Assembly: GCF_000648235.2 (NCBI RefSeq)
Contig: NZ_AP017977.1
Location: forward strand, 1,674,001 to 1,738,000
Direction of reading: 5' to 3'
Length of the DNA stretch: 64,000 bases
From: Neochlamydia sp. S13
GTDB taxonomy: Bacteria > Chlamydiota > Chlamydiia > Chlamydiales > Parachlamydiaceae
The notes under the pieces were generated by a model, which did not search any database, was not told the DNA's origin, and saw only the letters and a program-made list of their open reading frames with translations. This document shows, piece after piece, positions 48,862 through 58,167 of the stretch; positions within the stretch are counted from its first letter, which is position 1, and every line of letters begins with the position of its first letter. The position numbers were made by a program, and so were the translations under genes.

Positions 48862-50151
48862 TCAGATAATGCTAAGTAAGTAGTAGGCGGTAATGCCCGC
48901 CACGTAGCCTACAAAAGCAGGAAAAGATATTTTTTTTAAATACCAGAAAAAATCTACTTTCTCAAGCCCCATGAAGACCACGCCTGCAGCAGAGCCAATA
49001 ATCAACAGGCTGCCTCCAGTACCTGCGCAATAGGCTATCAATTGCCAAAAGGAAGAATTTTGAGGATATTGTTGAAGGCTGTACATTCCCATGCTGGCCG
49101 CTACCAATGGAACGTTATCCACAATCGCTGAAGCTATACCGATTAGAGTGGCTATCACCTCTATGTTTCCTACATGCTGATTTAACCACTGAGCTAACAT
49201 TTTTAGTAGCTCTGCCGACTCTAAAGCATTAATGCATAAAAGAATGCCAAAGAAAAATAGTACTCCCGATAAATCAATCTTTGTTAATACATGCGGCACA
49301 CGTAAATGTTCGCGATCTTCCTCTTTAAAATAAGCAATATCCGTCATTAGCCATAATAATCCTAAACCAAACAATATTCCCATAAAGGGGGGCAAACCCG
49401 TCAATGTTTTAAAAATAGGTACAAAGGTAAGCGCAGCTATACCTGCTAAAAAAATTAGCTTGCCAATAGGTTCTAGTTTTTTATGCGCGTTTAATAATTT
49501 ATAATCGATTAGTGAGCCTTTTAAGCATCGGCTAATGATGGAAAATGAGCCAATAAAGCATGCTAGACTAGGAAAAAAAAGATTTTTAATGATTGCCCAT
49601 GAAGTCACTTGCCCCCCTATCCATAGCATAGTTGTCGTGACATCCCCAATCGGTGTCCAAGCGCCCCCTGCATTGGCTGCAATTACTATCCCTCCGCCTA
49701 TTAACCAGCGATCTTCTCGGTTCGTCAATAGCTTTTGCATAATGGAAAGCATTACAAGCGTGGTGGTTAGGTTATCTAGCACTGCTGATAAAAAGAAAGT
49801 AATCAAACCTAACACCCACAGCAGTCTAACTTTAGATTTAACTTTAATAACATCTAAAATGATTTTAAATCCTTGATGAGCATTGATAAGTTCCACGACG
49901 CTCAAAGCACCTATAAGAAAGAATATTACCTGGCTAATATCAGCCACATGAGCAGCTAATGAATCTAGATTCTGCTGATGAGAAAATTTATCGTGATGAT
50001 TAGCAAATTGCAAAATCCAACAAATAATGGCCATCAGCAAAGCTGTGGTCGTTTTGTTGATTCTAATCACATGCTCTATAGTAATAAAGCCATAACCTAT
50101 GATAAAGACAATAATCATGCTGATAGTATAAATATTTAGAGTGATAGCCAT
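48862..50151 (-). CDS. nhaD: NhaD-type Na+/H+ antiporter
   Basis: 429 residues, about 11-12 hydrophobic segments. NhaD/ArsB-superfamily motifs: FLIGALSVVELINAHQGF, FFLSAVLDNLTTTLVMLSI, GGGIVIAANAGGAWTPIGDVTTTMLWIGGQV, and in the second half GIASAIVDNVPLVAASMGMY and AYCAGTGGSLLIIGSAAGV. It exchanges Na+ for H+ across the inner membrane; chlamydiae rely heavily on sodium coupling. AGGAAAAC precedes the ATG. Divergent from the next gene with a 78-bp shared promoter space. Confidence 0.95.
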   Translation of the reverse strand: MAITLNIYTISMIIVFIIGYGFITIEHVIRINKTTTALLMAIICWILQFANHHDKFSHQQNLDSLAAHVADISQVIFFLIGALSVVELINAHQGFKIILDVIKVKSKVRLLWVLGLITFFLSAVLDNLTTTLVMLSIMQKLLTNREDRWLIGGGIVIAANAGGAWTPIGDVTTTMLWIGGQVTSWAIIKNLFFPSLACFIGSFSIISRCLKGSLIDYKLLNAHKKLEPIGKLIFLAGIAALTFVPIFKTLTGLPPFMGILFGLGLLWLMTDIAYFKEEDREHLRVPHVLTKIDLSGVLFFFGILLCINALESAELLKMLAQWLNQHVGNIEVIATLIGIASAIVDNVPLVAASMGMYSLQQYPQNSSFWQLIAYCAGTGGSLLIIGSAAGVVFMGLEKVDFFWYLKKISFPAFVGYVAGITAYYLLSII

Positions 50152-50229
50152 ATAAGTTTTCCTGTAAATCTTTTCTGCTAATATACATTCTAATATGCAA
50201 TTTTTACATTCTAAACTAGGTAAAAAAAA

Positions 50230-50787
50230 ATGGAAGAGCCTATTTTATCTTTAAACTCTACTATTCATTCTTCTATAAAAAAAGCCACCCTTATCAAAGG
50301 CACAATTTATGGAGCTGCCGGCATTAGTTTATGGCTCTATGGAGGAATTTTCCTTTCCCCTTCTGTCTTAGCTACTTGGGGTTGGGTTCTTCTGCTTTTA
50401 GGAGGGGTATTTATCACTTTAGGACTTTTGCCCTACCGTCAGTTGTCGTATTTAGAAAACACCCCCCACCAAGTCAAGGTGAACTCACTAAATGAACTTT
50501 ATTTTGCCTTGCATGGCAGGATTCTTTTTAAAGTATCCCTGGAAAAAGTGGATGAAATGGCTTATCTAGACGATGATAAACATTACGGAATTGGCTTGTG
50601 GATTGCTCTTACCTCAAAAGACATCACTGCATTGCATTATTCTTTGGATCTTCCTCTGTATGTAGAAGAAAATCAAAAAAAATATTTTTGTGACCTATTT
50701 TTACCCTATTTTAGTAAACGTTCCTACTATGAACTAGAAGAGATACACAAAAGCTTGAAAAAAGGGAGTACAAAAATCAATGAATAA
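50230..50787 (+). CDS. hypothetical membrane protein
   Basis: 185 residues. Two adjacent membrane helices (LIKGTIYGAAGISLWLYGGIFL and WGWVLLLLGGVFITLGLLP, residues ~20-68) precede a soluble domain of ~115 residues (FALHGRILFKVSLEKVDEMAYLDDDKHYGIGLWIAL..YFCDLFLPYFSKRSYYELEEI) with no motif I recognise. The helix hairpin followed by a PH-like soluble part recalls small bacterial 'YcxB/bPH' proteins, but I cannot support that. Probably inner-membrane, or an inclusion protein. Confidence 0.7.
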   Translation: MEEPILSLNSTIHSSIKKATLIKGTIYGAAGISLWLYGGIFLSPSVLATWGWVLLLLGGVFITLGLLPYRQLSYLENTPHQVKVNSLNELYFALHGRILFKVSLEKVDEMAYLDDDKHYGIGLWIALTSKDITALHYSLDLPLYVEENQKKYFCDLFLPYFSKRSYYELEEIHKSLKKGSTKINE

Positions 50788-51008
50788 AAACCCTTAATTA
50801 TACTTTAAAAATGGCGGCATAAAAATCAGCGGTCCCCTCTAAAAGATAGGAAATTGCATTTTCCTAAGGTCGAGGCAGAAATATTAAATACTTTATGACT
50901 TCTATATGCCTAGCTTATTTATAGAAAATAAGAGCGATTACCTTTCTACCCAAGCATATTTAAAGAAAAATTAGTAGCTAAATGATAAAGGCTTAAGCGT
51001 AGGAACGT

Positions 51009-52016
51009 TCATATTCCAGATTGGACAATATCATGTAATTTGATAAGGCCTAGCAGCTTTTTATGCTCGGTAAGGACAGGTAATACCGTAATAGCATTTT
51101 TTTGGTCACCTTCCATCTTACGCATGGCATCCCATGCCAAATTATGAGGAGCAACCCACCGAGCTGTTTGGATCATTAGATCTTTCATAGGCAATTGCAG
51201 GGAAGCAGCTCCATGGGATTGTAAAGCCCGCCGGAGATCACCATCGGTAAATATTCCTTGTAAAACTTCAGTTTCATCAGTCACTAATACACAGCCGCAA
51301 CGTTTATTAGATAATTCTACAAGAGTATTTACCAATTTATCGTGAGGCTTGCATATAGGAAGGCTAGAGCCAGTGATCATTAAATCAGACACTTTAAGCG
51401 AGATGCGTTTACCAATCCTACCTGCAGGATGATTTTTTACATATTCTTCTAAGCTAAAATTTTTCATACGCATGAGGGCAACAGCAAGAATGTCTCCAAA
51501 TATAAGCTGTATAACAGCAGACGTTGTCGGCACTATATCAAACGGGCAAAGCTCTTGCTGCAAAGGAAGATCAATATATACATCACTAGCTTTAGCTAAA
51601 CGGCTTTTTGCATTGGAGACAATTCCTATAATTTTTACTCGCCGATTACGTAGAGTAGGAATAAGAGATAAAAGCTCTTCACTTTCTCCACTTTTACTAA
51701 GAAAAACAAATACATCTTTTTCAGAAACTATGCCTATATCGCCATGTAAAGCGTTCGTGGGGGAAATAAATAAAGCTCGAGAGCCAGTAGAAGTCATGGT
51801 CATAGCAATTTTTTCTGCTACTAAGCCACTTTTTCCTACCCCTGAAAAAACTACGACTCCCTCGCAGTCTTTTAAAGCCTGTACAATAATATCAGCAGCA
51901 GATAAATCAATTTTTTCAAAAAAATAATTTAGATAACTATTTTCCTTTTGGAGAAGCTCTTCTAACAAATGATGATTCCTTTTTAAGCTAAACGATCCGT
52001 GTGTTGAAGAATGCAT
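51009..52016 (-). CDS. kdsD: arabinose-5-phosphate isomerase (KpsF/KdsD/GutQ)
   Basis: 335 residues from ATG 52016; a TTG nine codons earlier is less likely. The SIS domain shows CEGVVVFSGVGKSGLVAEKIAMTMTSTGSRALFISPTNALHGDIGIV and FLSKSGESEELLSLIP, then VPTTSAVIQLIFGDILAVAL, followed by two CBS domains (MITGSSLPICKPHDKL..GIFTDGDLRRALQ and MIQTARWVAPHNLAWDAM). It converts ribulose-5-P to arabinose-5-P, the first step to Kdo of lipopolysaccharide. No Kdo genes are adjacent here. Confidence 0.95.
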   Translation of the reverse strand: MHSSTHGSFSLKRNHHLLEELLQKENSYLNYFFEKIDLSAADIIVQALKDCEGVVVFSGVGKSGLVAEKIAMTMTSTGSRALFISPTNALHGDIGIVSEKDVFVFLSKSGESEELLSLIPTLRNRRVKIIGIVSNAKSRLAKASDVYIDLPLQQELCPFDIVPTTSAVIQLIFGDILAVALMRMKNFSLEEYVKNHPAGRIGKRISLKVSDLMITGSSLPICKPHDKLVNTLVELSNKRCGCVLVTDETEVLQGIFTDGDLRRALQSHGAASLQLPMKDLMIQTARWVAPHNLAWDAMRKMEGDQKNAITVLPVLTEHKKLLGLIKLHDIVQSGI

Positions 52017-52590
52017 TTTAAGGAATAAAAATATTACTCTCAAGCTATAAAAATCTTAAGCCCTAGAATTAAAAAATCAAATTTCTAGAATATTTTCTAG
52101 GAACGTTTATCCTTGTTAAAAAAGCAAGCCTGCTTTAGCTTTTATAGCCATTATTTACTATCTCTTCCCTGCTACCTAAGAAGGTCCGCAACCTGCCTTG
52201 AAACTCAATGATAAACTTCTGATTGAAACAAACTACCATTAGATAGCTCGTAAGGCTTTTCAAAGAAAAAAGCTATAACTGTGGAATAATTTTTTCAACC
52301 TATCTGTACGTAAGCTATATTACTAAGTAGAGAAGGAGCTGGTAAGAAGTCACTCCTTTTCAAAATAAGAGATAAGTTTTTTTAACATATTACCTTATCG
52401 CTAAGTTGCCAGCTTAAAATTTTTTATAGACAAACATTTATTCTAATCAAAATATAAATTATTAACGATCATTTCATAAGAAAAGTAGCTCAATCCCCTC
52501 TCTTTCACCTATAACGAGTTAGTGGGTACTTCCTTACCACTCTATCGTACGAGAAAAGGAGTTAAGGTGGAAAGTAAGGCAAAGGGGTGT
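52017..52590. other. non-coding spacer between ileS and kdsD
   Basis: About 570 AT-rich bases between two minus-strand genes. No gene, RNA or repeat was recognised. It should contain the kdsD promoter and the ileS terminator. Confidence 0.4.
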
Positions 52591-55500
52591 TTAAACACTA
52601 TTAGCCTTATTTACCCAGATTCTAGCCGGCTCATTGTTAATATCCCACTCATCTCCTTCAGCAGATTTGTTAAACTCTACAGTAACCGCCAATACTTCTT
52701 GTTGCACATATTCTTTATAATGCTCAAAAGCTAGCCTTACCCGTTCGGTCGTTTCTATATTTACGTAAATGCGATCAGTCACTTCTAAATTAGCTTCTCG
52801 GCGCATTGTATTAATCTTATTAACGAGCTCCCTGGCAATCCCTTCCATTAAAAGATCTTCATTTAAAACTGTCTCTAAAACGATAGTAATCGATCCTTCA
52901 TTAGCTCCAGCTAAGCCCTCAAAAACCTGGCGTTCAACCTGGACATCTTCCGAAGTCAGCACGACTTCGGTATCTTCTATGAATAAAGGAAGCGAATGAC
53001 CTTTCAGCAAGATAGATAATTGTTCTTGATTAAAAGCATCAATTGCTTGCTGAGTAGCTTTCATTAATTTACCCACTTTTTTGCCTAAGACACGAAAATT
53101 AGGCTTAGCTTTAAGACTAACAAATAAAGACTCTTTCTCGGCAAATTCGATTATTTTCACATTTAGTTCATCGGCAATCAGGTGCTGCTGCTCTTTTAAA
53201 AATTGAAGAGTAACGCTATCAGCGGAAATAATGTGGGCCTTCGCCAACGGTTGTCGAACTTTAAGCTTATGCTCTTTTCTTAAAGCATGACCTAAACTTA
53301 CCGTACTTTGTACCGCGGCCATAGCGGCCTCTAGTTGCTCATCACGCATCTGCTCATTATATTCTGGATAAGCACAAAGGTGAACGGATTGAGGCATCTC
53401 TTCACTTTTCAGGTTCTGATAAACAGCTTCGCTCATAAAAGGAATATAAGGTGCTGCAACCTTCGTAAAAGTCAATAGAACATGATAAAGAGTAGCAAAA
53501 GCTTCGTTACGATCAATAGACTCTTTTTCTTCCCAAAAGCGACGGCGCGAACGTCTAATATACCAGTTAGTCAACTGCTCAATGAAATAAATTGTAGGCT
53601 CAATACCATGGCTAAGGTTATAATCATCCATTCCTACTTCTACTTGTTTGATAAGCTTATTTAAAAGCGAGATTACCCATCGATCGATAATAGCCATAGG
53701 CTTTTTCGGCTGGTCACAAGGGCGCCAGCCATAGATACGCGCGTAGGTGATAAAAAAGCTATAAGCATTCCATAGAGGCAGCATTACTTGACGTAAGATA
53801 AGCTCTACTCCCGCTTCCACAAAGCAAAGGTCCTCGGCACGTACTGCCGGACTATGCATCATATAGACACGAATGGCATCGGCGCCAAAACGCTCAATGA
53901 CAAGGCTAGGATCGGGATAATTGCGCAAACGCTTGGACATTTTTGCCCCATCTTCTGCCAAAACAATCCCATTCACAATAACGTTTTTAAATGCTGGCTG
54001 ATCAAAAAGGGCGGTAGACAGAATAGTTAGCGTATAAAACCATCCGCGTGTTTGATCTAAACCTTCTGCAATAAAATCTGCAGGAAATATTTCTTTAAAG
54101 AGCGCTTGGTTTTCAAAGGGATAATGATTTTGTGCATAAGGCATAGAGCCCGACTCAAACCAACAATCGAAGACTTCGGGAATACGTTTAAAGACTTTTC
54201 CATTATGAGTAAAGGTTAGCTGATCAATAAAATGTCGATGTAAGTCTTTAATTTTAGCGCCACTTTTACTCTCTAACTCTTGAATACTTCCTAAAACAAG
54301 TATTTCTCCATCTTCTGCACGCCAGATAGGAATAGGCGTCCCCCAATAGCGATTTCGGCTGATAGCCCAATCTCTAGCACCTTCTAACCATTTACCAAAA
54401 CGTCCATGTTTGACATAAGAGGGAGTCCAATGAATCTGTTCATTAGCTTTCACAAGCGAATCTTTTATCTTTTCTACAGCTACGAACCAGGTAGTTACAG
54501 CTTTATAAATAAGAGGAGTGTCGGATCGCCAGCAGAAAGGGTAGCGGTGACGGCAGACACCATGAGAAAAGACTATACCCTCTTTCTTTAAATGCTTAAT
54601 GATCTCTTTATCCGAGTCTTTAACAAACAACCCTTGATATTCAGGAATTTCACTTGTGAAAAGTCCATTACTATCGACTGGGCATACAATCTCTATGCCT
54701 TCTCTTTGGCACGCATAAAAATCTACTTCTCCAAAAGCAGGAGCTGCATGAACGATTCCCGTGCCCTCTTCTACCGATACGCTATCCTCGAGAATTACAC
54801 GAAATGCTCCTTTGCTCGCCCTATCAGCAAAATACTTAAAAGGGGGCTTATAACTTTTACCTGCTAAGTTCCTACCCTTCATCTCCTCTAATATTTGATA
54901 CTCGCTTTCACTTTTAAAAGTGGCCGAGAGCCTAGATTTTGCTAAAATGTAGTGTTGGCCAGAGGTAGTATGTAGGATTTTTACATAATCTATCTCAGGC
55001 CCTACCATGAGAGCTAAATTAGAAACAAGTGTCCAGGGAGTAGTGGTCCACGCTAAAATAGCTATATGAGGTTCATCTAGCAAAGGAAAAGCTATCGTTA
55101 ACGCAGGATCATCTACCTCTTTATAATTTTCGCCTGCTTCAAAATTAGAAAGCGGTGTTCCTAGCTTAGCAGAATAAGGCATGACTTTATAACCTTCATA
55201 AACCAGCCCTTTATTATAAAGCTGCTGAAAAACCCACCATACCGATTCCATAAAATTCACATCCATCGTTCGATAAGTTTGATCAAAGTCTACCCATCTC
55301 CCCATGCGCTGAACAATCGTTTTCCACTCTTCCGTATAACGCAAAACAATTTTTCTACATTCCTCGTTGAAATTGGCTATTCCAAAAGTTTGGATAGCCT
55401 CTCCACCCGAGAGGTTATGCATTTTTTCAATCTCATTCTCTACAGGAAGACCGTGGCAATCCCAGCCAAAACGTCGAGGCACGCAAAATCCTTTCATTGT

Positions 55501-55713
55501 TTTATAACGCAAAACTACATCTTTAATGGTGCCTGCTAGTAAATGACCATAATGAGGAAGACCCGTAGCAAAAGGAGGACCATCATAAAAAGCAAAAAGA
55601 GGTTTATCTCGATTTTCTTCTACCGATTGTGTGAAAATTTTATTTACACTCCAAAATTCAAGAATTCTTTTTTCACGCTCATCAAAACTTTCTGGAAGAA
55701 TTTCTGCAAACAT
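52591..55713 (-). CDS. ileS: isoleucyl-tRNA synthetase, eukaryote-like type
   Basis: 1040 residues. Class I signature 1 is PPFATGLPHYGHLLAGTIKD (HYGH, 54-57) and signature 2 is GAKMSKRLRNYPDP (KMSKR, ~590). The editing domain WTTTPWTLVSNLALMV, the GLDQTRGWFYTL strand and the anticodon-binding helices are in order. HYGH and the long C-terminal part without a zinc ribbon fit the eukaryotic-like, type 2 IleRS known from chlamydiae, a class that tolerates mupirocin. Intact, single gene. Confidence 0.97.
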   Translation of the reverse strand: MFAEILPESFDEREKRILEFWSVNKIFTQSVEENRDKPLFAFYDGPPFATGLPHYGHLLAGTIKDVVLRYKTMKGFCVPRRFGWDCHGLPVENEIEKMHNLSGGEAIQTFGIANFNEECRKIVLRYTEEWKTIVQRMGRWVDFDQTYRTMDVNFMESVWWVFQQLYNKGLVYEGYKVMPYSAKLGTPLSNFEAGENYKEVDDPALTIAFPLLDEPHIAILAWTTTPWTLVSNLALMVGPEIDYVKILHTTSGQHYILAKSRLSATFKSESEYQILEEMKGRNLAGKSYKPPFKYFADRASKGAFRVILEDSVSVEEGTGIVHAAPAFGEVDFYACQREGIEIVCPVDSNGLFTSEIPEYQGLFVKDSDKEIIKHLKKEGIVFSHGVCRHRYPFCWRSDTPLIYKAVTTWFVAVEKIKDSLVKANEQIHWTPSYVKHGRFGKWLEGARDWAISRNRYWGTPIPIWRAEDGEILVLGSIQELESKSGAKIKDLHRHFIDQLTFTHNGKVFKRIPEVFDCWFESGSMPYAQNHYPFENQALFKEIFPADFIAEGLDQTRGWFYTLTILSTALFDQPAFKNVIVNGIVLAEDGAKMSKRLRNYPDPSLVIERFGADAIRVYMMHSPAVRAEDLCFVEAGVELILRQVMLPLWNAYSFFITYARIYGWRPCDQPKKPMAIIDRWVISLLNKLIKQVEVGMDDYNLSHGIEPTIYFIEQLTNWYIRRSRRRFWEEKESIDRNEAFATLYHVLLTFTKVAAPYIPFMSEAVYQNLKSEEMPQSVHLCAYPEYNEQMRDEQLEAAMAAVQSTVSLGHALRKEHKLKVRQPLAKAHIISADSVTLQFLKEQQHLIADELNVKIIEFAEKESLFVSLKAKPNFRVLGKKVGKLMKATQQAIDAFNQEQLSILLKGHSLPLFIEDTEVVLTSEDVQVERQVFEGLAGANEGSITIVLETVLNEDLLMEGIARELVNKINTMRREANLEVTDRIYVNIETTERVRLAFEHYKEYVQQEVLAVTVEFNKSAEGDEWDINNEPARIWVNKANSV

Positions 55714-55916
55714 TCGCTAACCTACTAAGTAATATAAAATTGTTTTCGAAGCCATAGGCAAAAATAATAATATTTTCTCTCGAAAATGTCTAGCAAGCAT
55801 CTTGTTTCTTCTCCTTCACGTAAAAAAATTGCTTCTATTTTATTATTTTTTACGTTATTCTTTGATTAAGAAAAGGCAATACTGCCCTTACAGTTTTTAT
55901 CCAGCATCCATCTTTC

Positions 55917-56328
55917 GGGGGTGTCACGGTTTCGACTGGGAAGCGAGGTATTGATTGCATGCGGAGGGTATCGGTTGGCCTCCTAAAAAAGCCGGTGAAC
56001 AATTAAGTGCCAAAACAAGCACAAACGTAATCGCTGTTGACTTTAGCCCTGTGGCTGAAGCTAACTTTGAAATCGTAGCACGCGCTGCTTAATTGCAGTG
56101 CTTGCGCAGTAGTCTGAAATTGGACCAAGGATTTTAGAGTCTACTGTTATTTTCTTGGTATGAGTTAAGTTTCTCCAGCCTTAGAGAAATTTAAACTCAA
56201 GATTAATTGAGGCGAGTAGTTTCCAGTGGCGTGTTCTGCAGCGGAATCTACTTATTTTCAGAACACTAAGCATGTAGTGGTCACTATGTAGTTTGCTCAG
56301 GACGAGAGTTCAATTCTCTCCACCTCCA
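55917..56328 (+). ncRNA. ssrA: tmRNA (SsrA)
   Basis: 412 nt. It begins GGGGGTGTCACGGTTTCGAC and ends in the T arm GAGAG-TTCAATT-CTCTC, acceptor CACCTCC and A, which pairs with the 5' GGGGGTG. The CCA is not encoded. The tag frame probably resumes at GCC 56009 (nt 93): it begins AKTSTNVIAVDF and ends VARAA before TAA, 27 residues; resuming at the later GCT would give 19. It rescues stalled ribosomes with SmpB. The accessory genes that follow suggest the locus is an insertion site. Confidence 0.96.
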
Positions 56329-56338
56329 ACCTATTATT

Positions 56339-56371
56339 AAGCTTCACTTTTAAGAGTGAAGCTTTTTATTT
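56339..56371 (+). terminator. intrinsic terminator of ssrA
   Basis: AAGCTTCACT and AGTGAAGCTT form a perfect 10-bp stem with a 6-nt loop, followed by TTTATTTTT. It starts 10 bp after the tmRNA end. Confidence 0.88.
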
Positions 56372-56639
56372 TTAGAAGCTTGTGAATCAAAAATTCAACC
56401 GAAAAGTTCAAGCACATAAAGCCCAATTACGCACTATTTACGCCTTAGACTGGATGAAAACAGTATAAAACTATTTCGTTCTTCCACATCTCCTGCTATA
56501 TTTTTGTGACACTTGTGGCTGCTGTGACTCATAGTGAAAGCACATCAAATTCCCACGATATTGTCACAGTAGAGAGTAAATAGGTCCGTGGTAATGATGG
56601 TTTCATGGGCGAAATTTGCAATGAATAAACAGGTAGAAA
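56372..56639. other. spacer after ssrA
   Basis: About 270 bases with no gene seen. The upstream part reads like decayed coding sequence but no family could be recognised. Confidence 0.35.
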
Positions 56640-56930
56640 ATGTCTATCAAAAAAAAGAACCTTAAAGACTTGAAAAATGTTGGAAAAGCAACTTTACGGG
56701 ATTTAAATATTCTCGATATTCATTCAGTTGAGGACTTAATCCATCATGATGCTACTCAATTGTTTGAACAATTAGAAAGGTTAACAGGAAAACGTCATGA
56801 TCCTTGTATGTGGGACGTATTTGCCGCCATTATACATGAAGCTAAGACGGGAGAACCTACTTCATGGTGGGCATGGACAGCCCAGAGAAAGGCTCTTCAA
56901 AAAACAGGAAAGCTAATTCATATAATTTGA
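56640..56930 (+). CDS. Cdd1-like helix-hairpin-helix protein
   Basis: 96 residues. LKDLKNVGKATLRDLNILDIHSVEDLIHHDATQLFEQLERLTGKRHDPCMWDVFAAIIHEAKTGEPTSWWAWTAQRK is the pattern of the 'pathogenicity locus' Cdd1 / mitomycin-resistance-McrB-like family: an HhH motif (NVGKATLRDL) that could bind DNA, and a conserved DPC(x)WDV segment. AGGTAG precedes the ATG. Function unknown. It is often found on mobile regions and here sits just after tmRNA. Confidence 0.85.
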   Translation: MSIKKKNLKDLKNVGKATLRDLNILDIHSVEDLIHHDATQLFEQLERLTGKRHDPCMWDVFAAIIHEAKTGEPTSWWAWTAQRKALQKTGKLIHII

Positions 56931-56955
56931 GTTATTCCTTAGCGATGATAACGCT

Positions 56956-57375
56956 TTAGTAATGCCCTCGATGCTTCTCTTTTCTTTTTTCTTGCTTGAG
57001 TGCAAATTGATCATCTTTGCGAGCTTGGTTTTCGGCACTACTACTGCTTTTCTTTCTTTTCTTCTCAAGCCCTTCTCGCCTGTAATCTTGTGCTAACGTT
57101 GAAGGCTGTGTCGTTTCCTTCATTCTTGCCATTTCACGGTGGACTTCTCTTTGTACTCTCTTTGGATTCATGCGCTGGATTTGAATGTTGATTTCCTTAG
57201 CTTCTCCAAATTTTAGTTCATGATAATGATTAAGAACAAACTCATGAATCTCAGGATCAGACGGTTCACCACCCAAAATATGCCTTGCAATTGCATACCC
57301 TTCTTTATCGGTCCGCTCAAAAGTTCCTACCCAGAACCGCTTTTCAAAGAAAATTGTTGCTTTAACTGTAGCGAT
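56956..57375 (-). CDS. YjdF-family (DUF2992) protein with no ATG start
   Basis: About 140 residues if translation begins at ATC 57375. The body FFEKRFWVGTFERTDKEGYAIARHILGGEPSDPEIHEFVLNHY, then RMNPKRVQREVHREMARMK, and the tail ARKDDQFALKQEKRKEKHRGH are plain YjdF/DUF2992. The annotated-style start at TTG 57276 would remove the conserved N-terminal strand. Upstream in frame there is no ATG, GTG or TTG before a stop, but AAGGGA lies 5 nt before ATC. So either ATC is used or the start codon mutated. Family function unclear. Confidence 0.75.
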   Translation of the reverse strand: MATVKATIFFEKRFWVGTFERTDKEGYAIARHILGGEPSDPEIHEFVLNHYHELKFGEAKEINIQIQRMNPKRVQREVHREMARMKETTQPSTLAQDYRREGLEKKRKKSSSSAENQARKDDQFALKQEKRKEKHRGHY

Positions 57376-57462
57376 TTTATTCCCTTTATATGGCTCAAGA
57401 TACTAAACTTTCCCAGGGTTTAAAAGAAACACTCTAACCGTTTTCATAAACGATTCTAGTAA

Positions 57463-57544
57463 TTTCACAAAAATAGCACCTTTTTGTGAAATTCAAGGCA
57501 AATTTTATTGCTAGTTTTCACAAAAAGATGCTATTTTTGTGAAA
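57463..57544 (+). promoter_or_regulatory. pair of mirror-related palindromic operators before the AbiE-type operon
   Basis: Two 29-bp near-perfect palindromes, 57463-57491 and 57516-57544, each with TTTCACAAAAA facing TTTTTGTGAAA. The second is the reverse complement of the first except for one base in the 7-nt core. Their centres are 53 bp apart, about five helical turns, and the second ends 14 bp before the ATG. They are the likely operators for self-repression by the antitoxin, as reported for AbiEi. Confidence 0.75.
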
Positions 57545-57558
57545 AAGGGAAACTCGAA

Positions 57559-58167
57559 ATGCGCCAAAGTATTGAAATCGCAGTAAAAAATAGGATTATT
57601 GAGCAGGGCCGCGGTTGGTGTTTTACGCCCATGCACTTTTCGGATCTGGGTAGTGATACCTCTATTCGAAAAGCTCTTTCACAGCTTCAAAAACAAAACA
57701 TCATCCGGCGGCTCGCTCAAGGCGTTTATGATTACCCCAAAATACATGATCTACTGGGCACAATCCCCCCAGATTTGAATGAAGTTGCTAAGGCTATTGC
57801 GGAAAAAAATGGGGTTCAAATTCAACCTGCCGGAGCTCATGCTGCCAATTTAGTGGGCCTTTCTTTACAAGTTCCTGGTCGTGTCATATTTTTAACCGAA
57901 GGCCCCTCCAGAAAAGTCAAAATTGGTAATCAAGAAATTATTTTTAAAAAGACCACGAAAAAAATTATGTCTTCTGCGGGAACTAGAGAAGGTCTTCTGA
58001 TTCAAGCTTTGAAAAATTTAGGAAAAGATCACATTGACCAGGTAGCACGTGCGCAGGTATCAAAATTCCTTAAAGACTCAAAAGAAAATGAAATTAGACA
58101 GAATATGAAGTTTGCACCTGCATGGATACGATCTCTTTTTTTTGAAATTATGGGGCTCAAGCCATGA
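57559..58167 (+). CDS. AbiEi-like antitoxin (DUF6088)
   Basis: 202 residues from ATG 57559; the frame is open upstream but that part is the operator. An N-terminal winged helix (RGWCFTPMHFSDLGSDTSIRKALSQLQKQNIIRRLAQGVYDYPK) is followed by the body VQIQPAGAHAANLVGLSLQVPGRVIFLTEGPSRKVKIGNQEIIFKKT, the DUF6088 pattern. AbiEi represses its operon and blocks AbiEii. Its stop overlaps the toxin start (ATGA), so they are coupled. Confidence 0.88.
   Translation: MRQSIEIAVKNRIIEQGRGWCFTPMHFSDLGSDTSIRKALSQLQKQNIIRRLAQGVYDYPKIHDLLGTIPPDLNEVAKAIAEKNGVQIQPAGAHAANLVGLSLQVPGRVIFLTEGPSRKVKIGNQEIIFKKTTKKIMSSAGTREGLLIQALKNLGKDHIDQVARAQVSKFLKDSKENEIRQNMKFAPAWIRSLFFEIMGLKP

Noticed and set aside
57220-57423. 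67-codon plus-strand frame over the YjdF N-terminus
   Set aside because: Antisense to the recognisable YjdF coding sequence.
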